NCBI GenBank assembly: GCA_024401215.1
Contig: JAKSLL010000014.1
Span: 1-57,838, forward strand
Direction of reading: 5' to 3'
Source: Bacteroidaceae bacterium
GTDB lineage: Bacteria > Bacteroidota > Bacteroidia > Bacteroidales > Bacteroidaceae
Length of the DNA: 57,838 nt
Under the pieces are notes generated by a model. It did not search any database. It saw only the letters and a program-made list of their open reading frames with translations, and was not told where the DNA came from. Position numbers and translations under genes: made by a program. Positions 7,829-17,535 of the stretch are shown here, one piece after another (position 1 is the stretch's first letter; each line of letters begins with the position of its first letter).

Positions 7829-9082
7829 TTAATCAACCTTGATGTCTTTGTTTACATTCTTGCATCCAATGACTGAGTAGTAGAGGATGTAAGCAAGCAT
7901 GGCAACTATAAGCCAATAAGAACCGAGGTAACCAACCGTAGGAACAAGGACACGCTCCTGAACAAGTGGCATAACTCCACCACCAACAACCATCACCATG
8001 AAGAGACCAGATGCTTTTGCTGTGTATTTGCCAAGGCCTTCTGTAGAAAGGTTGAAAATTCCTCCCCACATGATTGATGTACAAAGACCACAAAGGAAAA
8101 TAAATACACATGAGAGTGGAACTGTTGCGTTGTCAATCGTAATAAAACCAAGGTCAATGTTGATTGTTGTTGTGACGCTGCTTGTGAAAATCGCAGCAAT
8201 TACAAGCGCAATGCCGAGAGTTGTTACGGCTATCATCTGAGTTCGTGTAGAAATGAAGCCAGAGATGAAAGTAGAAGTGAAACGACCGACGAGCATGAGA
8301 AGCCAATAGATTGCAGCAAGAGATCCTGCAACAGCAGCTGCTCCTTCAAAACCACCTTCACGGCTTATCCATTGATTCATGATACCTGGTGTGGCAATTT
8401 CGATACCAACATAGAAGAAGATAGCGATGAAGCCGAGAGTAGCATGACGGAACTTGAGTACAGAGTGTTCATAAGAAACATTCTTGAGGTCGCCTTGTGG
8501 CTCTTCTATTTTAATAAAGAGTATGATGACGAAAGCCGCAAGGAAGATAATGATACCTGTAACGATAAGTGGAGCAACATCAGGGAATGAATCCTTTGTG
8601 AGTGTTCCTACAAGCACACCCACAAGGAGAGGAGTGGCAGTACCTGAAAGTGAGTTGAGAGAACCTCCTGCCTGAACAAGCTGATTACCTGTGTTACCGC
8701 CACCACCGAGGAGGTTAAGCATTGGATTAACAACTGTGTTGAGCATACATACACAGAATCCACAGATAAGAGCACCAAGCAGATAAACATAGATATTGTT
8801 TACGATACCAGATGTAAGCTGGATGCCAAGACCGATAGCACCTACGATGAGGGCGATAAGAGCAGTCTTTTTATAACCGTACTTGATGAGCATATTTCCT
8901 GCAGGAATACCCATAACGGCATAAGCTGCAAAGTTCATCATGTTACCCATCATTCCGGCCCATTCGTATGACATACCCCAAATGTTACCAAAAGGAGCAG
9001 CCATATTTGTCACGAAGCTAATCATCGCAAAAATAAAGAACATTGTGATGATAGCTACCCAATTTCTTTTTTGTTGTGCCAT
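7829..9082 (-). CDS. MFS sugar permease, probably galactose/glucose transporter
   Basis: 417 residues with about twelve hydrophobic segments and the major-facilitator layout. Examples are an early transmembrane region AIITMFFIFAMISFVTNMAA, a basic loop KYGYKKTA after TM2, and a long central loop KIEEPQGDLKNVSYEHSVLKF between the two six-helix halves. It is the last gene of a minus-strand operon behind galM and galK; the gap to galK is 89 bp. The same trio (epimerase, transporter, galactokinase) occurs in Bacteroides, where the transporter is annotated as a glucose/galactose permease. Inner-membrane import of galactose freed by outer enzymes is therefore the likely job. Family is firm; the exact sugar is inferred from neighbours. 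Confidence 0.85.
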   Translation of the reverse strand: MAQQKRNWVAIITMFFIFAMISFVTNMAAPFGNIWGMSYEWAGMMGNMMNFAAYAVMGIPAGNMLIKYGYKKTALIALIVGAIGLGIQLTSGIVNNIYVYLLGALICGFCVCMLNTVVNPMLNLLGGGGNTGNQLVQAGGSLNSLSGTATPLLVGVLVGTLTKDSFPDVAPLIVTGIIIFLAAFVIILFIKIEEPQGDLKNVSYEHSVLKFRHATLGFIAIFFYVGIEIATPGIMNQWISREGGFEGAAAVAGSLAAIYWLLMLVGRFTSTFISGFISTRTQMIAVTTLGIALVIAAIFTSSVTTTINIDLGFITIDNATVPLSCVFIFLCGLCTSIMWGGIFNLSTEGLGKYTAKASGLFMVMVVGGGVMPLVQERVLVPTVGYLGSYWLIVAMLAYILYYSVIGCKNVNKDIKVD

Positions 9083-9171
9083 AAATATGATTAATTGGGC
9101 TCAAGTAATATAGAGACTTGAGCCCATTAGTTATTAAAGTGTTAGTTTAATTAATTACCGTAAAGTGCTGA

Positions 9172-10338
9172 TTAGCAAAGTTTGCGAGAACCATCACCGA
9201 TGACAACATCAATAACGATAGGCTTCTTGCCGTACTTCTCCTCGAACTTAGGAACAACTGTCTTAACGAAATTGTCGTAGAGTTCTTCAGCAACGAGGTT
9301 GATAGTACAACCGCCGAAACCACCACCCATAATACGAGAACCTGTCACAGAGCACTCCTTTGCGATATCATTGAGGAAGTCAAGTTCTTCACAAGATACC
9401 TCATAGTCCTTAGAGAGTCCGTAGTGAGTCTCATACATCTTCTGACCAACAGTCTCATAGTCGCCTCTTTCAAGAGCGTCGCAGACAGCAAGTACGCGGT
9501 CTTTCTCGCCGAGAACGAATGTTGCTCTCTTGATGTCCTCCTCAGAACACTCACCCTTCACTTCCTCAAGCATATCCCAAGTACACTCACGAAGTGTCTC
9601 AATCTTTGCTTCAGGATGCTTTGCAGCGCAAGCCTTAGCTACGTTTTCACATGAGTTACGACGGTCGTTGTATGGAGAACCTGCAAGTTCGTGCTTTACA
9701 CATGAGTTGATAAGTACAAGCTTGTAACCCTTAGGATTCCATGGGAAATATTCAAATTCGCCTGAGCGGCAATCGAGGCGCATGAGGTTACCTTTCTTGC
9801 CATGTACAGAAGCAAACTGATCCATGATACCGCAGTTAAGACCAAGGTAGTTGTGCTCAGTAGCCTGACCAACCTTAGCGAGAGTCATCTTGTCGATTTT
9901 ATTGTCACCAAACAAATCGTTGATAGCGAATGCGTAAGTTGACTCAAGAGCGGCAGATGAAGACATACCTGCACCAAGTGGAACATCACCAGCGAATGCT
10001 GTGTCGAAACCTTCAACAGCTACACCAAGCTTCATCATCTCGCGTGCTACTCCGAAAAGATAGCGGAAGTGGCTTGCAGTAGGGCCAGCAGGATCGTCAA
10101 TAGAGAACTCAGCATAGTCTTTCAGGTCGATAGAATATGCACGGATAGTGCGAGTGCCATTTGGCTTGATTTCTGCAATCATTCCCTGCTGTACAGCACC
10201 TGGGAAAACAAATCCGCCATTATAGTCAGTGTGCTCACCAATAAGATTTATACGACCTGGTGAAGCGTAAACAGAACCTTCTTCATTATTAAAGTGCTTC
10301 TTGAAGCGACTTCTTACATCATCAATTGTTAGTCTCAT
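9172..10338 (-). CDS. galK: Galactokinase
   Basis: 388 residues, a GHMP-superfamily kinase converting galactose plus ATP to galactose-1-phosphate, the first committed step of the Leloir pathway. Motifs in order: the galactokinase signature GRINLIGEHTDYNGGFV near the N-terminus; the ATP-binding loop VPLGAGMSSSAALE; catalytic-region NCGIMDQFASVHGKKG (Asp of MDQ); C-terminal GSRIMGGGFGGCTINLV. The length is normal. It lies between galM (102 bp upstream) and the MFS permease (89 bp downstream) on the same strand, so an operon is likely. Gal-1-P uridylyltransferase (galT) and galE are not in this window. Confidence 0.97.
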   Translation of the reverse strand: MRLTIDDVRSRFKKHFNNEEGSVYASPGRINLIGEHTDYNGGFVFPGAVQQGMIAEIKPNGTRTIRAYSIDLKDYAEFSIDDPAGPTASHFRYLFGVAREMMKLGVAVEGFDTAFAGDVPLGAGMSSSAALESTYAFAINDLFGDNKIDKMTLAKVGQATEHNYLGLNCGIMDQFASVHGKKGNLMRLDCRSGEFEYFPWNPKGYKLVLINSCVKHELAGSPYNDRRNSCENVAKACAAKHPEAKIETLRECTWDMLEEVKGECSEEDIKRATFVLGEKDRVLAVCDALERGDYETVGQKMYETHYGLSKDYEVSCEELDFLNDIAKECSVTGSRIMGGGFGGCTINLVAEELYDNFVKTVVPKFEEKYGKKPIVIDVVIGDGSRKLC

Positions 10339-10440
10339 AATTGATTGGTTTTATATGATTTAGTGTTATTAAGTTAGTTTCCTTATGTAAATAACTTTCC
10401 CTCGTCCATAATAATATGAACGAGGGCGTTATATATGTGT

Positions 10441-11523
10441 TTACTTAGTTGTAAACTTGTAGATTGTCTTCTGGTTGTACTTCTCACCTGGCTTGAGAAC
10501 AGTAGATGGGAAATAAGGGCGGTTTGGAGAGTCAGGGAAGTGCTGAGCCTCGAAACAAACAGCAGAGCGCTTCTGCGACTTGCATCCGTTCTGGATAGTG
10601 AAGTCAGAAAGGAAGTTTCCTGTGTAAAGCTGCATACCAGGCTCTGTTGTGTAAGCTTCGAGCACACGTCCTGACTTAGGGTCTGTAAGGCGAACAGCAA
10701 GTGTAAGCTCGCCAACCTCTCTCTTATTACAAATATAGTTGTGGTCATATCCAGAACCATTCTTGAGCTGCTCATTGTCAGCTTCGATGTCCTGTCCAAT
10801 AGCCTTTGGTGTGCGGAAATCGAATGGAGTGCCTTCAACCTTGAGAATCTCACCAGTAGGGATTGAAGTCTCATCGATAGGGAGGTAGAAGTCACAATTC
10901 ATCTCAAGAAGCTGATCCAATACTGTAGAAGTAGGATTGTCTATTCCCTGTAATGAGAAGAATGCATGGTGAGTGAGGTTGATGATAGTCTTCTTGTTTG
11001 TTGTAGCGAAATACTCGAGAATAAGCTCGTTGTCGTCTGTCCATGTAAACTCAACAGAAATCTTTACTTCGCCAGAGAATCCTTCGTGACCATAAGGAAG
11101 AATAGTGTTGAGAGTAAGATTCTGAGGACCTGTCTGATAGGCATCCCAAATCTGTGCGTGAAGTCCTGTTGGACCTCCGTGGAGGTGATTCTTTCCATTG
11201 TTAAGGGCTAGCTGATACTCTTTGCCGTTTAACTGGAACTTGCCATCACAGATACGATTTCCCCATCTTCCGATAAGAGTTGAGAGGAATGGCTCATTGC
11301 CTTTGAGATATTCGTCGAGATTGTCAAATCCTTGTATGACATTTGCAACTTTTCCATTCTGGTCTGGAACCATGATGGCAGGAATAGCGCCGCCATAATT
11401 ACAGATTGATACTTCGTAACCTTCATTGTTTACGAGTGTGTAGAGATCTGTTTTCTTGCCTTTGATTTCTTTCTGGAAATTCTCTGGCTTTAGACCACTG
11501 AGTTTTGGTTGAATAGTGCTCAT
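10441..11523 (-). CDS. galM: Aldose 1-epimerase (galactose mutarotase)
   Basis: 360 residues, interconverting beta- and alpha-D-galactose so that GalK receives the alpha anomer. Motifs: IGRWGNRI and NNGKNHLHGGPTGLH (substrate-binding His), INLTHHAFFSLQG with the catalytic-region His pair, and VCFEAQHFPDSPN, where the Glu is the catalytic base. There is no signal peptide, so it is cytoplasmic. It is first in the minus-strand galM-galK-MFS operon. No perfect TAnnTTTG box lies upstream, but GCGTAT/ATACGC half-sites at 11579-11602 may be an operator. Identification is firm. Confidence 0.95.
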   Translation of the reverse strand: MSTIQPKLSGLKPENFQKEIKGKKTDLYTLVNNEGYEVSICNYGGAIPAIMVPDQNGKVANVIQGFDNLDEYLKGNEPFLSTLIGRWGNRICDGKFQLNGKEYQLALNNGKNHLHGGPTGLHAQIWDAYQTGPQNLTLNTILPYGHEGFSGEVKISVEFTWTDDNELILEYFATTNKKTIINLTHHAFFSLQGIDNPTSTVLDQLLEMNCDFYLPIDETSIPTGEILKVEGTPFDFRTPKAIGQDIEADNEQLKNGSGYDHNYICNKREVGELTLAVRLTDPKSGRVLEAYTTEPGMQLYTGNFLSDFTIQNGCKSQKRSAVCFEAQHFPDSPNRPYFPSTVLKPGEKYNQKTIYKFTTK

Positions 11524-11578
11524 AATATTTGCTCTATTTTAAGTTTATAATGTTTGTAAATTTTGTAAATTAGGAAAT

Positions 11579-11602
11579 GCGTATCGTTAAAATATCATAC
11601 GC
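11579..11602. promoter_or_regulatory. Inverted half-sites upstream of galM, candidate operator
   Basis: GCGTAT (11579-11584) and ATACGC (11597-11602) form a 6-bp dyad with a 12-bp AT-rich spacer, 56-79 bp before the galM start codon. A weak -7-like box TTAATTTG (minus strand, 11627-11620) lies just upstream. Binding of a sugar-responsive regulator is an inference. Confidence 0.35.
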
Positions 11603-11697
11603 GTCTGATTTTTTCTATTGCAAATTAAATGATTTTTTTTCATCTAAACGAAAAATCCATGAAGTTTTTTCGATACAAACGTGTAATATTTGAAATT

Positions 11698-13002
11698 TTA
11701 GACACAATCATTTTTCTCTTTTCCTAAAATGGTCAGAAAATCTGCCACAACAAAACTGCTACCGCCTACATAAATGAAGTCATCAGCGGTGGAGTCACTA
11801 AGTGCTTCGTGATAAGCTTCGCCTACAGATGGATAAGAATCGCCCTTTAGCCCGAAACTATAGGATATTCTTTTTATCTCCGAATGAGGTAGAGCTCGTT
11901 TTACGCTTGCCTGGCAGAAATAATATTGGGCGTTTTTTGGCAGCATAGAAATAACTCCAGTTATGTCTTTGTCGTTAACCATGCCGAAAACAATTCTCAA
12001 TGGCTTCCTTATCCCATTAAGCTGTTTTGCTATCCATTCAAAGCCTCCAATGTTGTGCCCGGTGTCACAGACCACTTCTGGCGATGTGCCGACCTTTTGC
12101 CATCTACCCATTAAGCCTGTTAACTCGCAGACATTAGCAAAACCTTTCTTTATATGTTCATTGTTGATGCCGAATCCTTGCTTCTGTAATTGTTTTACAG
12201 CGCATAAAATAGTATTTGTGTTCTTTGTTTGACAATAGCCACCTAACTCGCCAATTATATTACCATAAGTCTTTGTATTATAACCAATATGGTTATTGTT
12301 ATTGAAAGTATAATCTAATACTTCTTTATCATCCTCGGCAAAGAATATAGGTGCTTTTACATCGTCAGCCTTACTGGTGAATACAGGTTTTGTTTCTTCA
12401 TTATATTCCCCAATTACTACTGGTATGTCAGTCTTAATGATACCTGCTTTTTCGCTGGCGATTTTTGCAAGTGTGTCTCCAAGAAACTGTACATGATCAA
12501 AACTTATGTTCGTAATGATGCTTATTTCTGGCGTGATGATATTAGTACAGTCGAGTCTTCCCCCCAGTCCTACTTCTACAACAGCAATGTCGATATGTTG
12601 GTCAGCAAAGTATTTGAAAGCCAATGCTGTTGTGATTTCAAAGAAAGAAGGATGCAGCGGTTCGAAGAACGGCCTGTGTTGTTCAACGAAATCAATAACG
12701 CTTTGTTCATCAATCATTTCACCATTTATTCTTATTCTTTCTCTGAAATCAACAAGATGTGGTGAAGTAAACAGTCCCACCTTCAATCCGGATGCTTGAA
12801 GAATGGCTGCTATGGTGTGTGAGCATGAACCTTTTCCATTCGTTCCTGCTACATGTATCGTTTTGAATTTCCTGTGTGGGTGACCAAAATATTCATCAAG
12901 TTTATGAGTGTTGTATAATCCTTCTTTGTAGGCACCAGCTCCTATGTTTTGGAAAAGTGGAGCAGAATTGAACAGATAATCCGTTGTTTCTTTGTATGTC
13001 AT
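11698..13002 (-). CDS. folC: Bifunctional folylpolyglutamate synthase / dihydrofolate synthase
   Basis: 434 residues of the Mur-ligase superfamily. FolC adds glutamate to dihydropteroate and then to tetrahydrofolates. It shows the P-loop HVAGTNGKGSCSHTIAAIL near residues 49-67, GLFTSPHLVDFRERIRING (the omega-loop region), VVEVGLGGRLDCTN, ITNISFDHVQFLGDTLAKIA and the C-terminal-domain DTGHNIGG. Length is standard. A TAACTTTG -7 box lies on the minus strand at 13047-13040. The gene is divergent from the large sensor kinase. Its 3' end is 175 bp from galM on the same strand, so read-through is possible but not needed. Identification is firm. Confidence 0.95.
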   Translation of the reverse strand: MTYKETTDYLFNSAPLFQNIGAGAYKEGLYNTHKLDEYFGHPHRKFKTIHVAGTNGKGSCSHTIAAILQASGLKVGLFTSPHLVDFRERIRINGEMIDEQSVIDFVEQHRPFFEPLHPSFFEITTALAFKYFADQHIDIAVVEVGLGGRLDCTNIITPEISIITNISFDHVQFLGDTLAKIASEKAGIIKTDIPVVIGEYNEETKPVFTSKADDVKAPIFFAEDDKEVLDYTFNNNNHIGYNTKTYGNIIGELGGYCQTKNTNTILCAVKQLQKQGFGINNEHIKKGFANVCELTGLMGRWQKVGTSPEVVCDTGHNIGGFEWIAKQLNGIRKPLRIVFGMVNDKDITGVISMLPKNAQYYFCQASVKRALPHSEIKRISYSFGLKGDSYPSVGEAYHEALSDSTADDFIYVGGSSFVVADFLTILGKEKNDCV

Positions 13003-13039
13003 TTGGCGATAATTCTTGCGTGTTTTTATAAATAATATT

Positions 13040-13047
13040 CAAAGTTA
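13040..13047 (-). promoter_or_regulatory. folC promoter, -7 box TAACTTTG
   Basis: A perfect TAnnTTTG match on the minus strand, 38 nt upstream of the folC ATG. No matching -33 TTG was seen. Confidence 0.6.
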
Positions 13048-13091
13048 CAAAAAAACTTTATTATCATAATAAAATCTTGACTTTATTTGCT

Positions 13092-13099
13092 TAATTTTG
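13092..13099 (+). promoter_or_regulatory. Candidate -7 box TAATTTTG for the sensor-kinase gene
   Basis: TAATTTTG fits the Bacteroidota consensus and points toward the kinase gene, leaving a leader of about 110 nt. No TTG lies at the usual 19-20 nt spacing, so confidence is limited. Confidence 0.4.
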
Positions 13100-13218
13100 C
13101 AAGTTGTGACTATATACTGTGTAAAGGCGTCTAATATAAATTAGTATTCAAGTTCTTAATCGTAGTTTATATAACACATCTTTATGCCATTTATTAACGA
13201 AATATTCTCGTAGCAGTT

Positions 13219-16200
13219 TTGAAAGTCTTTTATTCTGCCATATTTGTCATTATAGCAATATTTTTTTCTACTGTTAGTTGCGACAGTAACTATGAGTCAG
13301 AGCGCAAAGCGATAGATTCACTAAACGCTCTCTCATATAATCAGAAATACGTATCTTTAGAAGACGCATCTAAATATGTAGATGAGGTTTTCGAGCGATA
13401 CTCATCAACATCCTATGTTGACGGTCTGTCTGAAGCTTATATAAATCGAGGCAATATCCAGGGTTTGCTCATGAATTATGATTCTGCAAAGGTGTGCTAT
13501 CATAAAGTGCTTGACAATTCGAGCAATGATCTTTTATGTGGCATAGCTGATGTTGGCATGATGTCTGTTTGCCTTATGACATCCCATAGCAAGGATTTCT
13601 ATGATTACAGAAATGACGCTGTACTGCGAATGGCAAATGTGGAAGATGAAAAGGAGTATATGACACCTCACCAGCAGCTTCTTTGGAACGCGTTTTGTGC
13701 GGAATACCACTTTGTGTCATATAGCTATGATGTTAAGATGCGAAAAGAGGAAGATATTGCTGGAGACATAGAGTGGCTTGACGACAATCTTGATTTGTTC
13801 ATCACAGACTCAGCACAATATTGTACTTATCTGCAGATTAAGTCTCAGTATAGTGTGATGAATGGCAGAACGGACGAAGCTCGTGACGAACAGCGTAGAA
13901 ACCTGCATCGTTTGCTTGCTATTAGCAAACAAAAGAACTACACATATTTCTTATCTACGGGATTATGCAGTTTTTCGCGCTCAGTATTGTTATCTGGCGA
14001 TATGCGTCCTTCTGGTATTGTGTATTTGGAAGAGATGCTAAAAGAAAAGTTTGATGATGATATCCCATATTATTTTGCTGTTCGTTCGTTAGAATATGCA
14101 AATCAGTATGGCAATTATTTTATAGCATCAAATTCGCTCATCACGCTTTCTGATTATTATTGCCATAAGGGCGACTATGAATCTGCATTAACTGAGCTTG
14201 AGCACGCTCTTCAGCTTATAAATATTCATCATAAACAGGCAAACTCGCCTGTTGCCCATGAGACGGAAGTGGGTAGCAGGCATTCTGTCTCAGGTGATAC
14301 AGACGACATGCTTCTTCCATATTCGGAACATTCTGATTCATTGTCTTTGGAGATGACATGGATATTGTCTCCTGGCATTGTTTGCGTGCCTGACTGGATG
14401 CTGGCCATCCGTGAGCAGCTCAGCATTGTGTACGGCGCCATGGGCTTGAAGAGTGAGTCAGACTACAATCACAATATATATTTTGACATTCTTGATGCTA
14501 CTCGTCAAGACCAGTACGTACAGCAGCGCCAAGAGAAGCTAAGCAAGGAAGAGGGCTTGCTAAATATACTCATCATTGTTTTTGCCGTGGCGATAATCCT
14601 GCTGATTTGGACATTAATATATTTTTACAGGAAGAGTAGTAAAAAGTATCTGAAAAACATTGATATGCTTAGCAGCATTACTGATATCTGTGAAAAAATG
14701 TCGGGTGTGTTCTCTGAGGAAATAGAAGATGAAGAGGACTTCGTACAGATGCTGCATGCAATGACAGATAGTGATGTAGAGAAGCTGTTCCCGCAAGTCA
14801 AGGGAAAGGATTGGACAAAGCTTGATGCTTCGACTCTGCCAGAGTTAGACAGAGAACTGTTCAGCATTCTTGTTGTGTATTATGAGTGGATGCTGCAGAA
14901 TGGCCTGAAATTTATCACTTTCTCTGAAGAGGAGAGAAAGATAGACAGCGATATCTATGTCTCAAGGAAAAGGTTTGAAGACAATAAGCGTATGTATATA
15001 GAGAAGCTCACGAGCATGTCCATCATAAACGGCATTACTCCTTTTCTTGATCGCGCCTTGCATGAGGTTGACGTGCTTAAAAAGGGGAAGGATGCTGTTG
15101 ATTCTGACATTAATGGACGGTTGCAATATCTGTCAGAGCTTATTGACAAGATAAATGAATTTAATGATGTGCTTGGACATTGGGTGAAAATACGCAAGGG
15201 TATTGTCACCTTGACGATTGAGAATTTCAGTCTCCAGTCATTGTTTGACACATTGAAACGTGGTGCTAAGTCATTCGACATAAAAGGTGTGACATTGAAA
15301 ATCGCTGATACTACATCTGTTGTGAAAGCAGACAAGTCATTGACGCTCTTCATGATGAATACGCTCTTGGATAACGCGCGCAAATACACACCTAAGGGTG
15401 GCGTTGTTGATCTTTATGCTGTTGAAAATGATGAATATGTAGAGATTTCAGTTAAAGACACAGGACATGGAATGTCGCAGGAGGATGTTGACACGCTTAA
15501 CAACTCTAAGGTTTATGACTCAAGCAAAATAGGAATGTCTGGCAAAAACTCCGATGACATAAAGAGCAATAAGGGATTTGGGTTTGGATTGATGAACTGC
15601 AAAGGAATAATAGGTAAATACAAAAAGACAAATGCTTTGTTTGATGTGTGTGATTTCCGAGTGGAGAGCAAGATGGGAGAGGGAAGCCGCTTCTATTTCC
15701 GACTGCCGAAAGGTGTCTTGAAGACATTGTCATTGCTATTGCTATTCATCGTTACTCCTTTAAGCATGTTTGCGTTGCCCGCAAACGATGACTACAATAG
15801 TGAAGCAACAGTAGTAGTGGATAGCACTTATCTTGATAGCGCGGCATATTATAATGATATGCTTTTCATGTCGAATGTTGACCACGATTTCGAGCAATCG
15901 TTGCTATATGCTGATACTGCCATACATTATCTTAATAAGTTTTACCTCATGCAGCATCCTGATGGGGAGTATATAATGGAATGCAATGGCACAAGTATGG
16001 CTGAGATTAACCTGTTTAAGAGTGGATTTGTCACAGATTACAATCTTATCATTGCCTTGCGAAATGAGTTAGCCATTGCTGCCTTGTCGCTAAATGACAG
16101 CAAGCTCTATCGTTATAATAATGAGATATTCACAAGATTGTATATTCTCACAAGTCAAGACACACAGCTTGAAAAGTATTGCAACGACATAATGCAGGCA

Positions 16201-17496
16201 AACCGCAACAAGAAGACGTTGGCTGTCGTCTTGGGCTTGTTTATGCTTGGAGTTGTTCTTGTGTTCTTTTTTATGCATTATCGCCATAAGCAGCTTTTCA
16301 TATTCAATATTAGGCAGTTTATACAGCTGAACAAGAATGTGTTCCTGTCAAATGAACAGCAGCTGCCAAAGATTTTCCATGAGAGTCTGTCTGATATTAA
16401 ATCTGTTGACTCTGTCTGTGTCATGCTTCCGTCAAGAGAGGAGGAGGATAAATATGATTTCTATTTGACTGGTGATGACGATGAACGAGAGATATACGAA
16501 GGACTACTCAAAAATGCATATCAGACGAAGGAGAAACTTATCGCCTTAAATGGACATTTCCATGTTTATCCTCTTCGTGTATCCGATGATGAGGGCAGCG
16601 AACTTATCGGTGTGATAGGTTTGTATTTCCACAATGCTCGGCTGTCGTCCGACGAACAGCTTATCATGAATCTTGTCTCGCATTTCTTGAGCATTCATCT
16701 CTATTTCTCGTATATGAAAGTTGGCGAGATGAACGAATTGCTTGAACTTAAAGCCGACGAGAGGCTGCGAACGGAGAATGAAGAGCAGAAGATACATATC
16801 CAGAATATGATTATGGACAACTGCATGTCAACAATCAAGCATGAAACGATGTATTACCCTAATCGCATAAAGCAGATTGTTGATGCCGGTTTGCAGGCAG
16901 AAGACTTCAGCGAGAAGGTAAATGACATCAATGAATTGATGAGTTATTACAAGGAGATATTCATGCTGCTGTATTCTTGTGCAGCAAAGCAGGTCGAACG
17001 AGTGCTGTTCAAGCGCTCGGTAATACCTGTTTCGAATATTGGTGATTTGACTGTCAAAACATTCAAAAAGATGGCAAAGAAGGCAGGAAGTCAGTCTGCA
17101 ATCACCATAAAGAATGCTGGTGGTTTGTCCATTCAGGGTGATATGATTTTCATCCAGACGCTTATTGACAATGTGCTGTCATTGTTTTTTGAACATAATT
17201 CTGGTGGAAATTTGATTGTAAATTTTGAAAATTCAGATGGATTTATTAAGTTTGCATTCAAAGATACACAGTATATTTATGATGAGGCGGAGATTCCGCT
17301 GCTATTCTATGTGGATCACATGAAGTACGACTCTCAAAACGACAAGCTGATAGGTGCGCAGTATATGCTCGCCCGGCAGATAATCCGTGAACACGATGCT
17401 TACTCTTCACAAAGGGGATGTCGCATCTTTGTTCAAAACGATGAAGATGGCGAAGGTTCAAGCTTCATTTTCACTCTTCCTGCTGTGAATAAATAA
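13219..17496 (+). CDS. Giant double-module membrane sensor histidine kinase
   Basis: 1425 residues from a TTG start (a stop at 13195 closes the frame upstream; no ATG gives the signal peptide). The N-terminus has a lipobox-like IFFSTVSC (Cys22), then a TPR-like periplasmic region, TM1 about 448-471 and a cytoplasmic module with His615 (LHEVDV). Its intact HATPase has N-box LLDNARKYTPKGG (about 715), DTGHGM (about 747) and NKGFGFGLMNCKG. A second membrane segment (about 834-853) starts a second half: a short periplasmic part, TM3 about 997-1017, a cytoplasmic region, IKHETMYYP with His1208, and a C-terminal HATPase-like domain lacking recognisable N and G boxes. I recall Bacteroidales sensors with DUF5112/DUF5113-type regions of this kind. 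The response regulator follows 39 bp later. Confidence 0.8.
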   Translation: MKVFYSAIFVIIAIFFSTVSCDSNYESERKAIDSLNALSYNQKYVSLEDASKYVDEVFERYSSTSYVDGLSEAYINRGNIQGLLMNYDSAKVCYHKVLDNSSNDLLCGIADVGMMSVCLMTSHSKDFYDYRNDAVLRMANVEDEKEYMTPHQQLLWNAFCAEYHFVSYSYDVKMRKEEDIAGDIEWLDDNLDLFITDSAQYCTYLQIKSQYSVMNGRTDEARDEQRRNLHRLLAISKQKNYTYFLSTGLCSFSRSVLLSGDMRPSGIVYLEEMLKEKFDDDIPYYFAVRSLEYANQYGNYFIASNSLITLSDYYCHKGDYESALTELEHALQLINIHHKQANSPVAHETEVGSRHSVSGDTDDMLLPYSEHSDSLSLEMTWILSPGIVCVPDWMLAIREQLSIVYGAMGLKSESDYNHNIYFDILDATRQDQYVQQRQEKLSKEEGLLNILIIVFAVAIILLIWTLIYFYRKSSKKYLKNIDMLSSITDICEKMSGVFSEEIEDEEDFVQMLHAMTDSDVEKLFPQVKGKDWTKLDASTLPELDRELFSILVVYYEWMLQNGLKFITFSEEERKIDSDIYVSRKRFEDNKRMYIEKLTSMSIINGITPFLDRALHEVDVLKKGKDAVDSDINGRLQYLSELIDKINEFNDVLGHWVKIRKGIVTLTIENFSLQSLFDTLKRGAKSFDIKGVTLKIADTTSVVKADKSLTLFMMNTLLDNARKYTPKGGVVDLYAVENDEYVEISVKDTGHGMSQEDVDTLNNSKVYDSSKIGMSGKNSDDIKSNKGFGFGLMNCKGIIGKYKKTNALFDVCDFRVESKMGEGSRFYFRLPKGVLKTLSLLLLFIVTPLSMFALPANDDYNSEATVVVDSTYLDSAAYYNDMLFMSNVDHDFEQSLLYADTAIHYLNKFYLMQHPDGEYIMECNGTSMAEINLFKSGFVTDYNLIIALRNELAIAALSLNDSKLYRYNNEIFTRLYILTSQDTQLEKYCNDIMQANRNKKTLAVVLGLFMLGVVLVFFFMHYRHKQLFIFNIRQFIQLNKNVFLSNEQQLPKIFHESLSDIKSVDSVCVMLPSREEEDKYDFYLTGDDDEREIYEGLLKNAYQTKEKLIALNGHFHVYPLRVSDDEGSELIGVIGLYFHNARLSSDEQLIMNLVSHFLSIHLYFSYMKVGEMNELLELKADERLRTENEEQKIHIQNMIMDNCMSTIKHETMYYPNRIKQIVDAGLQAEDFSEKVNDINELMSYYKEIFMLLYSCAAKQVERVLFKRSVIPVSNIGDLTVKTFKKMAKKAGSQSAITIKNAGGLSIQGDMIFIQTLIDNVLSLFFEHNSGGNLIVNFENSDGFIKFAFKDTQYIYDEAEIPLLFYVDHMKYDSQNDKLIGAQYMLARQIIREHDAYSSQRGCRIFVQNDEDGEGSSFIFTLPAVNK

Positions 17497-17535
17497 AGAC
17501 TATTTGTTTTAGTAAAGAAAAAAAAGAAATAAGAT

